In this document: piece by piece, positions 9,771 to 17,923 of the stretch | How positions within the stretch are numbered: position 1 is the first letter of the stretch | Layout: every line of letters begins with the position of its first letter | Assembly (NCBI GenBank): GCA_040901465.1 | Contig: JBBDYN010000024.1 | Location: 82,230-146,229, forward strand | Length of the DNA stretch: 64,000 bases | Reading direction: 5' to 3' | From: JAUSIF01 sp040901465 | GTDB lineage: Bacteria; Pseudomonadota; Alphaproteobacteria; Rhizobiales; Xanthobacteraceae | The notes under the pieces: generated by a model | The model's input: the letters and a program-made list of their open reading frames with translations, nothing else | The model's database searches: none | Told to the model about the DNA's origin: nothing | Program-made: the position numbers and the translations under genes

Positions 9771-10733
9771 ATGGCCGAAATCCTGTTCATAAAAACCTCC
9801 TCCATGGGGGACGTGCTGCATCACATGCCGGCCGTGACCGACGCGCACCGCCGGTTTCCCGATGCGCACATCACCTGGGTCGTGGACGAGCTGTACGCAC
9901 CGCTCGCACGCCTGCACCTGGCCGTGAACGAGATCGTGCCGATCGCGGTGCGCCGTTGGCGTAAGCACCTGCACGAGCTGCCGACCTGGAACGAAATCCG
10001 CAAGGCCACAAGCAAGCTGCGCGCGCACAGCTATGACGCCGTGATCGACACCCAGGGACTCGTGCGCACGGCATTGATGACCAAGCTCGTTCACGGCGAA
10101 AGCCACGGCTACGACGCCGACAGCATCCGCGAGCCGTTGGCCTCGCGCTTCTACGACACGCGCCACAAGGTCGGCTGGGACCTGCACGTCATCGCGCGCA
10201 ATCGCACGCTCACCGGTCGCGCGCTCGGTTACGAGCCTGAGGGCGCGCCCGACTACGGCTTCGACCGCAGCCATTTCCGCGCCGAGGCGGCCGCGCCTTA
10301 CGCGCTCCTCTTTCATGCCACCGCCAAGACGACGAAGAGATGGCCCGAGCAACGCTGGGCCGAAATCGGCAAGGCACTTGCCGCGCGCGGATTGGAAGTC
10401 GTGCTGCCATGGGGCGACGCGGCCGAACGCGAGCGCAGCGAGCGGCTCGCCGGCGCAATCCCCGGCGCCCGCGTGCCCGATCTCAAACCGATACTGGAAG
10501 TCGGCAAGCTGATCGCCGGCGCGCAGATCGTCATCGGCGTCGATACTGGATTTCTTCACATTGGAGCAGCGCTCGGCATTCCCGTCGTCGCCGTCTTCAC
10601 GATCGTGAAGTCGCACACGGCGATGCCGATGGGTCCGGGACCGGTCGAGATGGCCGGCGCGGAAAATGGAATTCCGGAAGTCGCCGACGTGCTCGCCGCG
10701 ATCGAGAAAGTCAGCCGAGCGCGCGGCGCGTAG
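9771..10733 (+). CDS. waaC: LPS heptosyltransferase I
   Basis: GT9-family glycosyltransferase that adds the first L-glycero-D-manno-heptose to Kdo in the LPS inner core, at the cytoplasmic face. It is 320 aa, the usual length. It starts EILFIKTSSMGDVLHHMPAV, typical of WaaC, with LVRTALMTKLVHG in the N-domain and the sugar-nucleotide region TAKTTKRWPEQRWAEIGKAL, then VIGVDTGFLHIGAALGIP. Its 3' end overlaps the convergent waaF gene by 23 bp (10711-10733). Confidence 0.94.
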   Translation: MAEILFIKTSSMGDVLHHMPAVTDAHRRFPDAHITWVVDELYAPLARLHLAVNEIVPIAVRRWRKHLHELPTWNEIRKATSKLRAHSYDAVIDTQGLVRTALMTKLVHGESHGYDADSIREPLASRFYDTRHKVGWDLHVIARNRTLTGRALGYEPEGAPDYGFDRSHFRAEAAAPYALLFHATAKTTKRWPEQRWAEIGKALAARGLEVVLPWGDAAERERSERLAGAIPGARVPDLKPILEVGKLIAGAQIVIGVDTGFLHIGAALGIPVVAVFTIVKSHTAMPMGPGPVEMAGAENGIPEVADVLAAIEKVSRARGA

Positions 10734-11721
10734 CCGCAAACACTTCGTCGACCGGAATGTCTTCGGTCGTGCGGCTCCGCACGTCTTTGTCGCCATCCCG
10801 CCACGGCGCTTCGATCGTGGCGGCGATCGGATTGAGTGGCGCCCAGTGCCACGGGCTCGTCGGCCCGAACAAGCCGACCGCCGGCGTGCGGATCGCCGCT
10901 GCGACATGCAGCAATCCCGAGTCGTTCGAGACCGCCGCGTCGGCCGCGGCGAGCGCTAGGATCGCCTTGCGCAGATCGTCGCCTGTCAGATCGCGAGCGA
11001 ATTTGCCCCCACCGGAAATGATCCGCGCGATTTCTTTTTCTCCCGGCCCGCCGAGCACCCACACCGCCACGCCCTCTCCCGCGAGACGCTTCGCAAGCTC
11101 GGCATACTTCGCCTCCGGCCAGCGCTTGCTTGGGCCCACCGCACCGGGACAGAGCGAAACGATCGGCCGCTTCTCATCGGCGAGACCATTGCGCGCACGC
11201 CATTCAGCGATCTCTTTCTCCGGCACGACCAGTTCCGGCAGCGGCCAATCGGCCTGCCTTTGCTCGCTCGGCGGCAGCGCCAGCACCGCGCACTGATCGA
11301 TCATGCGGGGCAGGCCATTCTCGCCATGACGCACGTCGGTGAGCAGCCCGTAGCGCCATTCGCCGGCGAAGCCCACTCGCTCGGGGATTCCCGCGAGCGC
11401 GGGCGCAAGCGCGGCCTTCCATTTGCGCGAGGTGATGATCGCCTTGCCATAGTTCTCCGCTTTCAGGATCCGCGACAATTGCCAGTTCAGCCCGAACGCC
11501 GGCCTGCGGCGCGGAATGTCAAAGACGATCCCCTTGCGCACACCCGGCATGTAATCGAGGAGCGGCATGCAGAGCGTGGATGAGAGCACGTCGATCGGCC
11601 GCTCCGGCGTGCGGCCCTTGATCAGCTTCACCACGGAATGGCAGCGCACGAAATCGCCGATCCAGACATAGGGCACGAGCAGGATCGGGCTGTTGTCGAA
11701 TTTCCCGCGCTGCGTCGGCAT
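10711..11721 (-). CDS. waaF: LPS heptosyltransferase II-like (GT9)
   Basis: 336-aa GT9 heptosyltransferase, expected to add the second core heptose. The signature SLCPGAVGPSKRWPEAKYAELAKRL (about residues 190-213) and the C-terminal AAVSNDSGLLHVAAAIRTPAVGLFGPTSPWHWAP are typical of WaaF. Its start overlaps the gmhB stop by one base, so gmhA-gmhB-waaF read as one tightly packed operon on the minus strand. The 3' end overlaps waaC. A third GT9 enzyme with another acceptor is a lesser possibility. Confidence 0.9.
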   Translation of the reverse strand: MPTQRGKFDNSPILLVPYVWIGDFVRCHSVVKLIKGRTPERPIDVLSSTLCMPLLDYMPGVRKGIVFDIPRRRPAFGLNWQLSRILKAENYGKAIITSRKWKAALAPALAGIPERVGFAGEWRYGLLTDVRHGENGLPRMIDQCAVLALPPSEQRQADWPLPELVVPEKEIAEWRARNGLADEKRPIVSLCPGAVGPSKRWPEAKYAELAKRLAGEGVAVWVLGGPGEKEIARIISGGGKFARDLTGDDLRKAILALAAADAAVSNDSGLLHVAAAIRTPAVGLFGPTSPWHWAPLNPIAATIEAPWRDGDKDVRSRTTEDIPVDEVFAATRRALG

Positions 11722-12254
11722 CAGGCGCGCGGCCCCTTCCCGCCCAGCACTTCGCGCTGCACGAACTCTTCCAGATTTTCGCCGCGGAATATCAGCCCGC
11801 GAATTCCGGCGGCGCGCGCAGCCTCGATATCCGCGTCCTTGTCGCCGATCAGGACGCTACGCTCCCGATCCACCGGCCAATGCTGCATCAGGTCGAGGAT
11901 CATGCCCGGTCCGGGCTTGCGCCAGTCCGAGGCCCGGCGGAACTCGGCGACCGTCCCTTCTGGATGAAACGGGCAATGGCGGATGTCGTCGATGCGCGCT
12001 CCCGCTCGCGCTAGTTCATCGGCCATGAACGCGTGCAGCTGGCGCATGTTCTCTTCCGTATAGAGTCCGCGCGCGATGCCCGACTGGTTAGTGGCGACGA
12101 ACACATAATATCCGGTGTCGTTCAGCGCCCGCACCGCTGCGATCGCGCCGTCGATCCACTGGAAGTCTTCGCGCCGCGCCACGTAGCCGCGGTCCACATT
12201 GAGCACGCCGTCGCGGTCGAGGAAGGCGGCCGGACGGCGCTCGCGCTCGGTCAT
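11721..12254 (-). CDS. gmhB: D-glycero-beta-D-manno-heptose 1,7-bisphosphate 7-phosphatase
   Basis: HAD-superfamily phosphatase of 177 aa that removes the 7-phosphate of heptose bisphosphate in ADP-heptose synthesis. The catalytic pair is in FLDRDGVLNVD (Asp13, Asp15), followed by VATNQSGIARG and the Lys/Asp motifs RKPGPGMI and LIGDKDADIEAARAAG. The zinc loop looks degenerate: Cys94 is present, but Phe96, Ser109 and Trp111 stand where the E. coli enzyme, as I recall it, has a His and two Cys. It lies between gmhA (3 bp upstream) and waaF (1-bp overlap). Confidence 0.94.
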   Translation of the reverse strand: MTERERRPAAFLDRDGVLNVDRGYVARREDFQWIDGAIAAVRALNDTGYYVFVATNQSGIARGLYTEENMRQLHAFMADELARAGARIDDIRHCPFHPEGTVAEFRRASDWRKPGPGMILDLMQHWPVDRERSVLIGDKDADIEAARAAGIRGLIFRGENLEEFVQREVLGGKGPRA

Positions 12255-12257
12255 GGC

Positions 12258-12851
12258 TCAGTTTGCGCCGGCGAGGCGCCGCTCCACGAGGCCGCACACG
12301 ATATGCGCCGCGGTGATGTGAATCTGCTGGATCACCGGCGTGCGGTCCGAATGCGCGCGCAGGATAACGTCGCAGCGCGGGGTCATGTCGCCGCCCTTTT
12401 TCCCGGTGAAGCCGATCGTGACGACGCCTTTCGTACGCGCTGCATCGAGCGCCTTCAAAATGTTCGGCGAGCGCCCGGAAGTCGAGATTGCGATCAATAC
12501 GTCGCCCATCGCACCGAGGCCCTTCACCTGACGCCCGAACACCTGGTCGTAGCCGTAGTCGTTGCCGATCGCGGTCAGCACGGAGCTGTCGGTCGTGAGC
12601 GCGATCGCGGGCAGCGGCGCGCGGTCACTCTCGAAGCGCGAGAGCAATTCACCGGCAATGTGCTGCGCGTCGGCCGCACTCCCGCCGTTTCCGCAAAGAA
12701 GAATTTTCCGCCCCCCCTTCAGTGCCTTCGCCATCTCGTCGGCAATCTTGCCGAGCACGGCGAGGAAATCCGGATCGTCGGCCGCGGCCTTGAGCGCGTC
12801 GAGCGAATCCTTGAGATGGCTGCGCGCGTAAGCGGTTTCGGCGTCGTCCAT
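12258..12851 (-). CDS. gmhA: sedoheptulose 7-phosphate isomerase
   Basis: SIS-domain isomerase that converts sedoheptulose 7-phosphate to D-glycero-D-manno-heptose 7-phosphate, the first step of ADP-heptose synthesis. The family stretch ILLCGNGGSAADAQHIAGEL is followed by LTTDSSVLTAIGNDYGYDQVF and IAISTSGRSPNILKAL, all characteristic of GmhA. The ATG at 12851 gives 197 aa, near the family length; an in-frame ATG at 12920 would add 23 residues without family similarity. First gene of gmhA-gmhB-waaF and divergent from hldD across 125 bp, where the shared promoters must lie. Confidence 0.95.
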   Translation of the reverse strand: MDDAETAYARSHLKDSLDALKAAADDPDFLAVLGKIADEMAKALKGGRKILLCGNGGSAADAQHIAGELLSRFESDRAPLPAIALTTDSSVLTAIGNDYGYDQVFGRQVKGLGAMGDVLIAISTSGRSPNILKALDAARTKGVVTIGFTGKKGGDMTPRCDVILRAHSDRTPVIQQIHITAAHIVCGLVERRLAGAN

Positions 12852-12976
12852 CCCCTGCTCCTTCGGCCAGCGAGCGCGTAGCACCGGGCTTGAAATGTGT
12901 CCAGATTTGACGCGTTGCATGGCTGCCGCCCGGCGGCTAGAAGCGCGCCGTCACGCGTGCGGTCAATGGGGCGTAC

Positions 12977-13957
12977 ATGATCCTGGTCACGGGCGGCGCG
13001 GGCTTCATCGGCTCGAACCTGGTCGCAAGTCTCAATGACCGGGGCGTGACCGAGATCGCCGTTAACGATCATCTCGGCTCCGTGGCCAAGGAGCGCAATC
13101 TGAAGAACCGGCGCTATGCCGGGATCGTCTCGCCGGACGAGCTGTTCCGCTGGCTCGACGGCCGCAAGCTCGAAGCGGTCCTGCACATGGGCGCGATCTC
13201 CTCGACCACCGCCACCGATGAAAAGGCGATGATGCAAGCGAACTTCGACCTGCCCATGCAGTTGCTCGACTGGTGCACGGCCACACGCACGCCGCTCATC
13301 TACGCATCGTCCGCCGCGACCTATGGCGACGGCTCGCTTGGCTTCGACGATGACGACAAGCCTGAGGCGCTCGTACGCCTGAGCCCGCTCAATCTTTATG
13401 GCCGCAGCAAGCAGCGCTTCGATCTCGCCATCGTCGAGCGCGCACGCCAGAAGGCGCCAATGCCGCCGCAATGGATCGGGCTGAAATTCTTCAACGTGTT
13501 CGGCCCGAACGAGTACCACAAGGGCGAGATGCAGAGCGTGCTCGCAAAGCGCTTCCCCGACGCCAAATCGGGCCGGCCGGTGCAACTATTCAAGTCGGGC
13601 CGCGCCGACATTGTCGACGGCGGCCAGGCGCGCGATTTTATCTACGTGCTGGATGCGGTCGCGGTCGTGCTCTGGCTCCTCGACCGGCCGCGCGTGTCCG
13701 GTATCTATAATGTCGGCACCGGGCAGGCCCGCAGCTTCCAGGACATGATGCTGGCGATGTTCAAGGCACTGAAGCGCCCGCCCGATATCGACTATATCGA
13801 CATGCCGGCCTCGCTTTCCGGCCAATATCAATACTTAACGCAGGCAAAGATGGAGCGGCTGCGCATGGCAGGCTACGATGCCGCCTTCACGCCGCTCGAG
13901 AATGCGGTGGAGGATTACGTGACCCGCTTTCTCGACTGCGCCGATCCCTATCGCTGA
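12977..13957 (+). CDS. hldD: ADP-L-glycero-D-manno-heptose 6-epimerase
   Basis: Extended SDR enzyme of 326 aa that performs the last step of ADP-heptose synthesis. It has the N-terminal NADP motif MILVTGGAGFIGSNLV, the catalytic YGRSK (Tyr-x-x-x-Lys) and the HldD-typical LKFFNVFGPNEYHKGEMQS and QARDFIYVLD. It is followed by hldE after 14 bp on the same strand, so the two are co-transcribed. Confidence 0.95.
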   Translation: MILVTGGAGFIGSNLVASLNDRGVTEIAVNDHLGSVAKERNLKNRRYAGIVSPDELFRWLDGRKLEAVLHMGAISSTTATDEKAMMQANFDLPMQLLDWCTATRTPLIYASSAATYGDGSLGFDDDDKPEALVRLSPLNLYGRSKQRFDLAIVERARQKAPMPPQWIGLKFFNVFGPNEYHKGEMQSVLAKRFPDAKSGRPVQLFKSGRADIVDGGQARDFIYVLDAVAVVLWLLDRPRVSGIYNVGTGQARSFQDMMLAMFKALKRPPDIDYIDMPASLSGQYQYLTQAKMERLRMAGYDAAFTPLENAVEDYVTRFLDCADPYR

Positions 13958-13971
13958 CGACCGGACCTTTC

Positions 13972-15441
13972 ATGTTCGATTTCGAGCGGCGCCTAGGTGA
14001 ACTCTCCGATCAGAGCGTGCTCTGCGTCGGCGACGTCATGCTTGATCGTTATGTCTATGGCGATGTCGCGCGCGTCTCGCCGGAAGCACCGACCGTCGTG
14101 CTCGCCGCACGCTGGGAAGACATCGCGCCCGGCGGCGCTGCCAACGTCGCGCTCAATGTCGCGGGTCTCGGCGCACGTTGCGTGCTCATCGGCGCGATCG
14201 GCAACGACGACTCCGGCCGCTTGCTCATCGAGCGCCTCACCAAGAGCAAGAAGATCGAGCCGCGCCTTGTACTAGACTCTGCTCGCCAGACGACCATGAA
14301 GATGCGTTTCGTTTCGGAACATTATTCGACGCATCTTCTGCGCGCCGACTGGGAAGACGGCCGCGCGCTCGAAACCGAGCGCGAGAACGAGATTCTGGCG
14401 CGCGCGCACGACGCGCTTCCGAAATGCGGGACCCTCGTGCTCTCCGACTACGGCAAGGGCGTGCTGACCCCGCGCGTGATCGAAGAACTGATCGCCGCCG
14501 CCCGCAAGGCGAACAAGCCGGTGATCGTCGATCCCAAGGGCAACGACTACCGCGTCTATCGCTTTGCATCGCTCGTCACGCCGAACCGCGGCGAGCTTTC
14601 CCGTGCGCTCAATCGCGAGGTGAGCACCGTTGACGAGGTGGCGCAGGGCGCGGCCGAACTCTGCGAGCGCACCGACGTTGACGCGATCCTCGTTACCCGC
14701 AGCGAGGAAGGCATGACGTTGGTCGAACGCGGCGAGGAGCCGATTCACATCCCGGCCTTCCCAGTGAAGGTGCGCGACGTTTCCGGCGCAGGCGACACCG
14801 TTACCGCGACGGTCGCCGCGATGCTCGCCATGGGCGCCAATCTCGAAGCCGCCGCCCGCGCCGCCAATGCCGCGGCCGCGGTCGTCGTCGGCAAGCGCGG
14901 TACCGCTTCAGTGTCGTTTACCGAACTACGCGCGATGCTGTTGCCGCCGGCGTTGCGCGCGTATGAAGAAAAACTCGCGCTCGCCCCCAACACGCTCGAC
15001 GAGCGCCTCGACGAGTGGCGCCGCGCGGGGCTGCGCATCGGCTTCACCAATGGCTGCTTCGACCTCTTGCACCCCGGGCATTTGAAGGTGCTCGCTGAAG
15101 CCCGCGCCGCCTGCGACCGTCTCGTTGTTGGACTGAACAGCGACGCCTCGGCGCGGCGTCTGAAAGGCGAAGGCCGGCCAATTCAGGACGAAATTTCCCG
15201 CGCGCAGCTGCTCGCAGCCCTCGAAGCGGTCGATCTCGTGGCGATTTTCGAGGAAGATACCCCGCTTGAATTGATCCGACAGGTGCGCCCTCAGGTGCTC
15301 GTGAAGGGCGGCGACTACACGAAAGAACAAGTGGTCGGCCGCGAAATCGTCGAAGCCGCCGGCGGCGAAGTCCTGCTCGTGGAACTCATGCCTGAGCGCA
15401 GCACGACGCGGCTCGTCGATCGCTCGAAGAAGCAGGGCTGA
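13972..15441 (+). CDS. hldE: bifunctional heptose 7-phosphate kinase / heptose 1-phosphate adenylyltransferase
   Basis: Two-domain enzyme of 489 aa. The N-terminal PfkB-type kinase (about residues 1-320) shows VLCVGDVMLDRYVYGDV, APGGAANVALNVAGLGA and the catalytic VSGAGDTVTATVAAM. The C-terminal cytidylyltransferase-like domain (about 345-489) shows GFTNGCFDLLHPGHLKVL with the nucleotide-binding HxGH, and VLVKGGDYTKEQVVG. Together with GmhA, GmhB and HldD it completes the ADP-L-glycero-D-manno-heptose pathway within 3.2 kb. Confidence 0.96.
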   Translation: MFDFERRLGELSDQSVLCVGDVMLDRYVYGDVARVSPEAPTVVLAARWEDIAPGGAANVALNVAGLGARCVLIGAIGNDDSGRLLIERLTKSKKIEPRLVLDSARQTTMKMRFVSEHYSTHLLRADWEDGRALETERENEILARAHDALPKCGTLVLSDYGKGVLTPRVIEELIAAARKANKPVIVDPKGNDYRVYRFASLVTPNRGELSRALNREVSTVDEVAQGAAELCERTDVDAILVTRSEEGMTLVERGEEPIHIPAFPVKVRDVSGAGDTVTATVAAMLAMGANLEAAARAANAAAAVVVGKRGTASVSFTELRAMLLPPALRAYEEKLALAPNTLDERLDEWRRAGLRIGFTNGCFDLLHPGHLKVLAEARAACDRLVVGLNSDASARRLKGEGRPIQDEISRAQLLAALEAVDLVAIFEEDTPLELIRQVRPQVLVKGGDYTKEQVVGREIVEAAGGEVLLVELMPERSTTRLVDRSKKQG

Positions 15442-15539
15442 TCACGCTTTTGCGAGGCAGCGGCCAAGTCTTCGATCGCTTTCAATCGATATTAATATCC
15501 GTGCCCTAGGTCTAGGCGCATCACGGAGGTTCACCCGAT

Positions 15540-16535
15540 ATGGCCGTACTTGTAACGGGAGGCGCCGGTTATATCGGCAGCCACATGGTGATCGCGCTCG
15601 CCGATGCCGGCGAGGATGTCGTGGTTCTCGACGATCTTTCGACCGGAATGCGCAGCGCCGTGCATCCGAAGGCGCGGCTGATCGTCGGCGACGTCGCCGA
15701 TGCGGCGCTCGTCCTGCGCATCATCGCCGAGCAGGATGTCAAGGAAGTCATTCATTTCGCCGCCAAGATCGTTGTTCCGGATTCGGTCGCCGATCCGCTC
15801 GGTTACTATCTTTCGAATACTGTGAAGTCGCGCACGTTGATCGCCGCCGCGATCGGCGCGGGCGTCAGACGCTTCGTGTTTTCCTCGACCGCTGCGGTCT
15901 ATGGCATGCCCGCGGAAAATCCGGTCAGCGAGGACGCGCCGACGCTGCCGATCTCACCTTATGGCTCGTCCAAGCTGATGACCGAATGGATGTTGCGCGA
16001 TGCGTCCGCCGCCTATGACATCGGCTATGTGGCGCTACGCTATTTCAATGTCGCCGGCGCCGATCCCGCCGGCCGCTCCGGCCAATCGACGCCGAACGCA
16101 ACCCACCTCATCAAGGTCGCGAGCGAGCTTGCGCTCGGCAAGCGCAAGCGCATGGAAGTCTTCGGCACCGACTATCCGACGCCGGATGGCACTTGTATCC
16201 GCGACTATATCCATGTCACCGATCTCGTCGCCGCCCACCTCGACGCGCTGCGCCACCTCCGCAAGGGCGGAGCCAATCTCGTGCTCAACTGCGGCTACGG
16301 CCGCGGCCGTTCGGTGCTCGAGGTGATTGAGGCGGTAAAGCGCGCCTCCGGCGCCGATCTCCCCGTCGTCATGAGCCCGCGCCGGCCCGGCGATCCCGCG
16401 GCGATTGTGGCCCGCGCCGACCGCATTCGCATAGAACTCGGCTGGCGCCCGCAATACGACGATCTCGCCACCATCGTCAGCCACGCGCTCGCCTGGGAGC
16501 GCAAGCTTTCCGCCAAGCCCTCCGCGGCCGCCTGA
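15540..16535 (+). CDS. galE: UDP-glucose 4-epimerase
   Basis: Extended SDR enzyme of 331 aa that interconverts UDP-glucose and UDP-galactose, feeding envelope polysaccharide synthesis. It has the N-terminal NAD motif VLVTGGAGYIGSHMVIAL, VIHFAAKIVVPDSV, the catalytic Ser with STAAVYG and the YGSSKLMTEWML Tyr/Lys pair, and LRYFNVAGADPAGRSGQ. A ribosome-binding sequence (GGAGG) lies before the ATG. It sits between hldE and ugd, all on the plus strand, with gaps under 100 bp. Confidence 0.94.
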   Translation: MAVLVTGGAGYIGSHMVIALADAGEDVVVLDDLSTGMRSAVHPKARLIVGDVADAALVLRIIAEQDVKEVIHFAAKIVVPDSVADPLGYYLSNTVKSRTLIAAAIGAGVRRFVFSSTAAVYGMPAENPVSEDAPTLPISPYGSSKLMTEWMLRDASAAYDIGYVALRYFNVAGADPAGRSGQSTPNATHLIKVASELALGKRKRMEVFGTDYPTPDGTCIRDYIHVTDLVAAHLDALRHLRKGGANLVLNCGYGRGRSVLEVIEAVKRASGADLPVVMSPRRPGDPAAIVARADRIRIELGWRPQYDDLATIVSHALAWERKLSAKPSAAA

Positions 16536-16603
16536 AAAGAAGCCGCGCTTGCCCCCACCCCTGCGGCGTGCCAAATCCGGCCGTCGCCTGAGGGGTACTG
16601 CGC

Positions 16604-17917
16604 ATGCGCCTCGCCATGATCGGCACCGGTTACGTGGGTCTCGTGTCCGGGGCCTGCTTCGCCGATTTTGGCCATGAGATCGTTTGCGTCGACAAGGACG
16701 CAAACAAAATTGCTGCGTTGCGCGCGGGCAAGCTGCCGATCTTCGAGCCCGGCCTCGACGAACTGGTCGATCGCAACGTAAAGGAGCGCCGCCTCTCGTT
16801 TTCGACTGAGCTCGCTCCGGCTGTGCGCGATGCGGAGGTCGTATTCGTCGCAGTAGGCACGCCCGCCCGCCGCGGCGACGGCCATTCCGATCTCACCTAC
16901 GTATTCGAGGCCGCGCGCGACGTGGCCGATTGCGTCAACGGCGGCACCGTGCTCGTCACCAAGTCGACGGTGCCGGTCGGCACCGGCGACGAGATCGAGC
17001 GCATCGTGCGGCAGGCGCGGTCCAATGCCGAGATCGCGGTCGTCTCCAATCCCGAGTTTCTACGCGAAGGCGCCGCGATCGCCGATTTCAAGCGCCCCGA
17101 TCGGATTGTGATCGGCACGGAAGACGCGGACGCGCAGGAGGTGATGAAGGAGGTTTATCGGCCGCTTTACCTCAACGCGCCGCCGCTGATGTTCACGAGC
17201 CGGCGCACCGCCGAACTGATCAAATACGCGGCCAACGCATTCCTAGCCACCAAGATCACGTTCATCAATGAGATAGCCGATCTTTGCGAGGCGGTTGGCG
17301 CAGACGTGCAGGAGGTCGCGCGCGGCATCGGCCTCGACAACCGCATCGGCTCGAAGTTCCTGCACGCCGGGCCGGGCTTCGGCGGCTCCTGCTTTCCGAA
17401 AGACACGGTCGCCCTGATCAAGACCGCGCAGGAAGCGGACGCGCCGATCAATATCGTCGAGACCGTCATCTCAGTGAACGAGGCGCGCAAGCAGGCGCTG
17501 GCGAAGCGCGTAATCGCAGCGTGCGGCGGCTCGGTCGAGGGCAAGATCGTGGCGGTGCTCGGCCTCACCTTCAAGCCCAACACTGACGACATGCGTGAGG
17601 CGCCGAGCCTGGCGCTCGTGCCGGCGTTGATCGAGGCGGGCGCCGTCGTCCGCGCTCATGATCCGCAGGGGATGGAACAGGCGAAGGCGCTCCTGACGGG
17701 CGTCACTTTTTGCAAAGGCCCGTATGAGGCGGCCGAAAGCGCCGACGCGCTAGTGATCGTGACCGAATGGGACGCCTATCGCGCGCTCGATCTCGACCGC
17801 ATCAAGGGCGCGTTGAAGAGCCCGATCGTCGTGGATTTACGGAATATCTACCGGCCCGACGAGATGGCGGCCAAAGGATTCCGCTATACGAGCATCGGCC
17901 GCCCGCCGGGCGGCTGA
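16604..17917 (+). CDS. ugd: UDP-glucose 6-dehydrogenase
   Basis: NAD-dependent four-electron dehydrogenase that makes UDP-glucuronate; 437 aa, usual length. The N-terminus MRLAMIGTGYVGLVSGACFADFGH binds NAD, the catalytic cysteine is in GPGFGGSCFPKDT (about residue 260), and the C-terminal UDP-binding domain contains LGLTFKPNTDDMREAPSL. UDP-glucuronate could feed capsule, LPS or uronic-acid lipid A. It ends 6 bp before the convergent RfbD-like gene. Confidence 0.95.
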   Translation: MRLAMIGTGYVGLVSGACFADFGHEIVCVDKDANKIAALRAGKLPIFEPGLDELVDRNVKERRLSFSTELAPAVRDAEVVFVAVGTPARRGDGHSDLTYVFEAARDVADCVNGGTVLVTKSTVPVGTGDEIERIVRQARSNAEIAVVSNPEFLREGAAIADFKRPDRIVIGTEDADAQEVMKEVYRPLYLNAPPLMFTSRRTAELIKYAANAFLATKITFINEIADLCEAVGADVQEVARGIGLDNRIGSKFLHAGPGFGGSCFPKDTVALIKTAQEADAPINIVETVISVNEARKQALAKRVIAACGGSVEGKIVAVLGLTFKPNTDDMREAPSLALVPALIEAGAVVRAHDPQGMEQAKALLTGVTFCKGPYEAAESADALVIVTEWDAYRALDLDRIKGALKSPIVVDLRNIYRPDEMAAKGFRYTSIGRPPGG

Positions 17918-17923
17918 ATTCGC

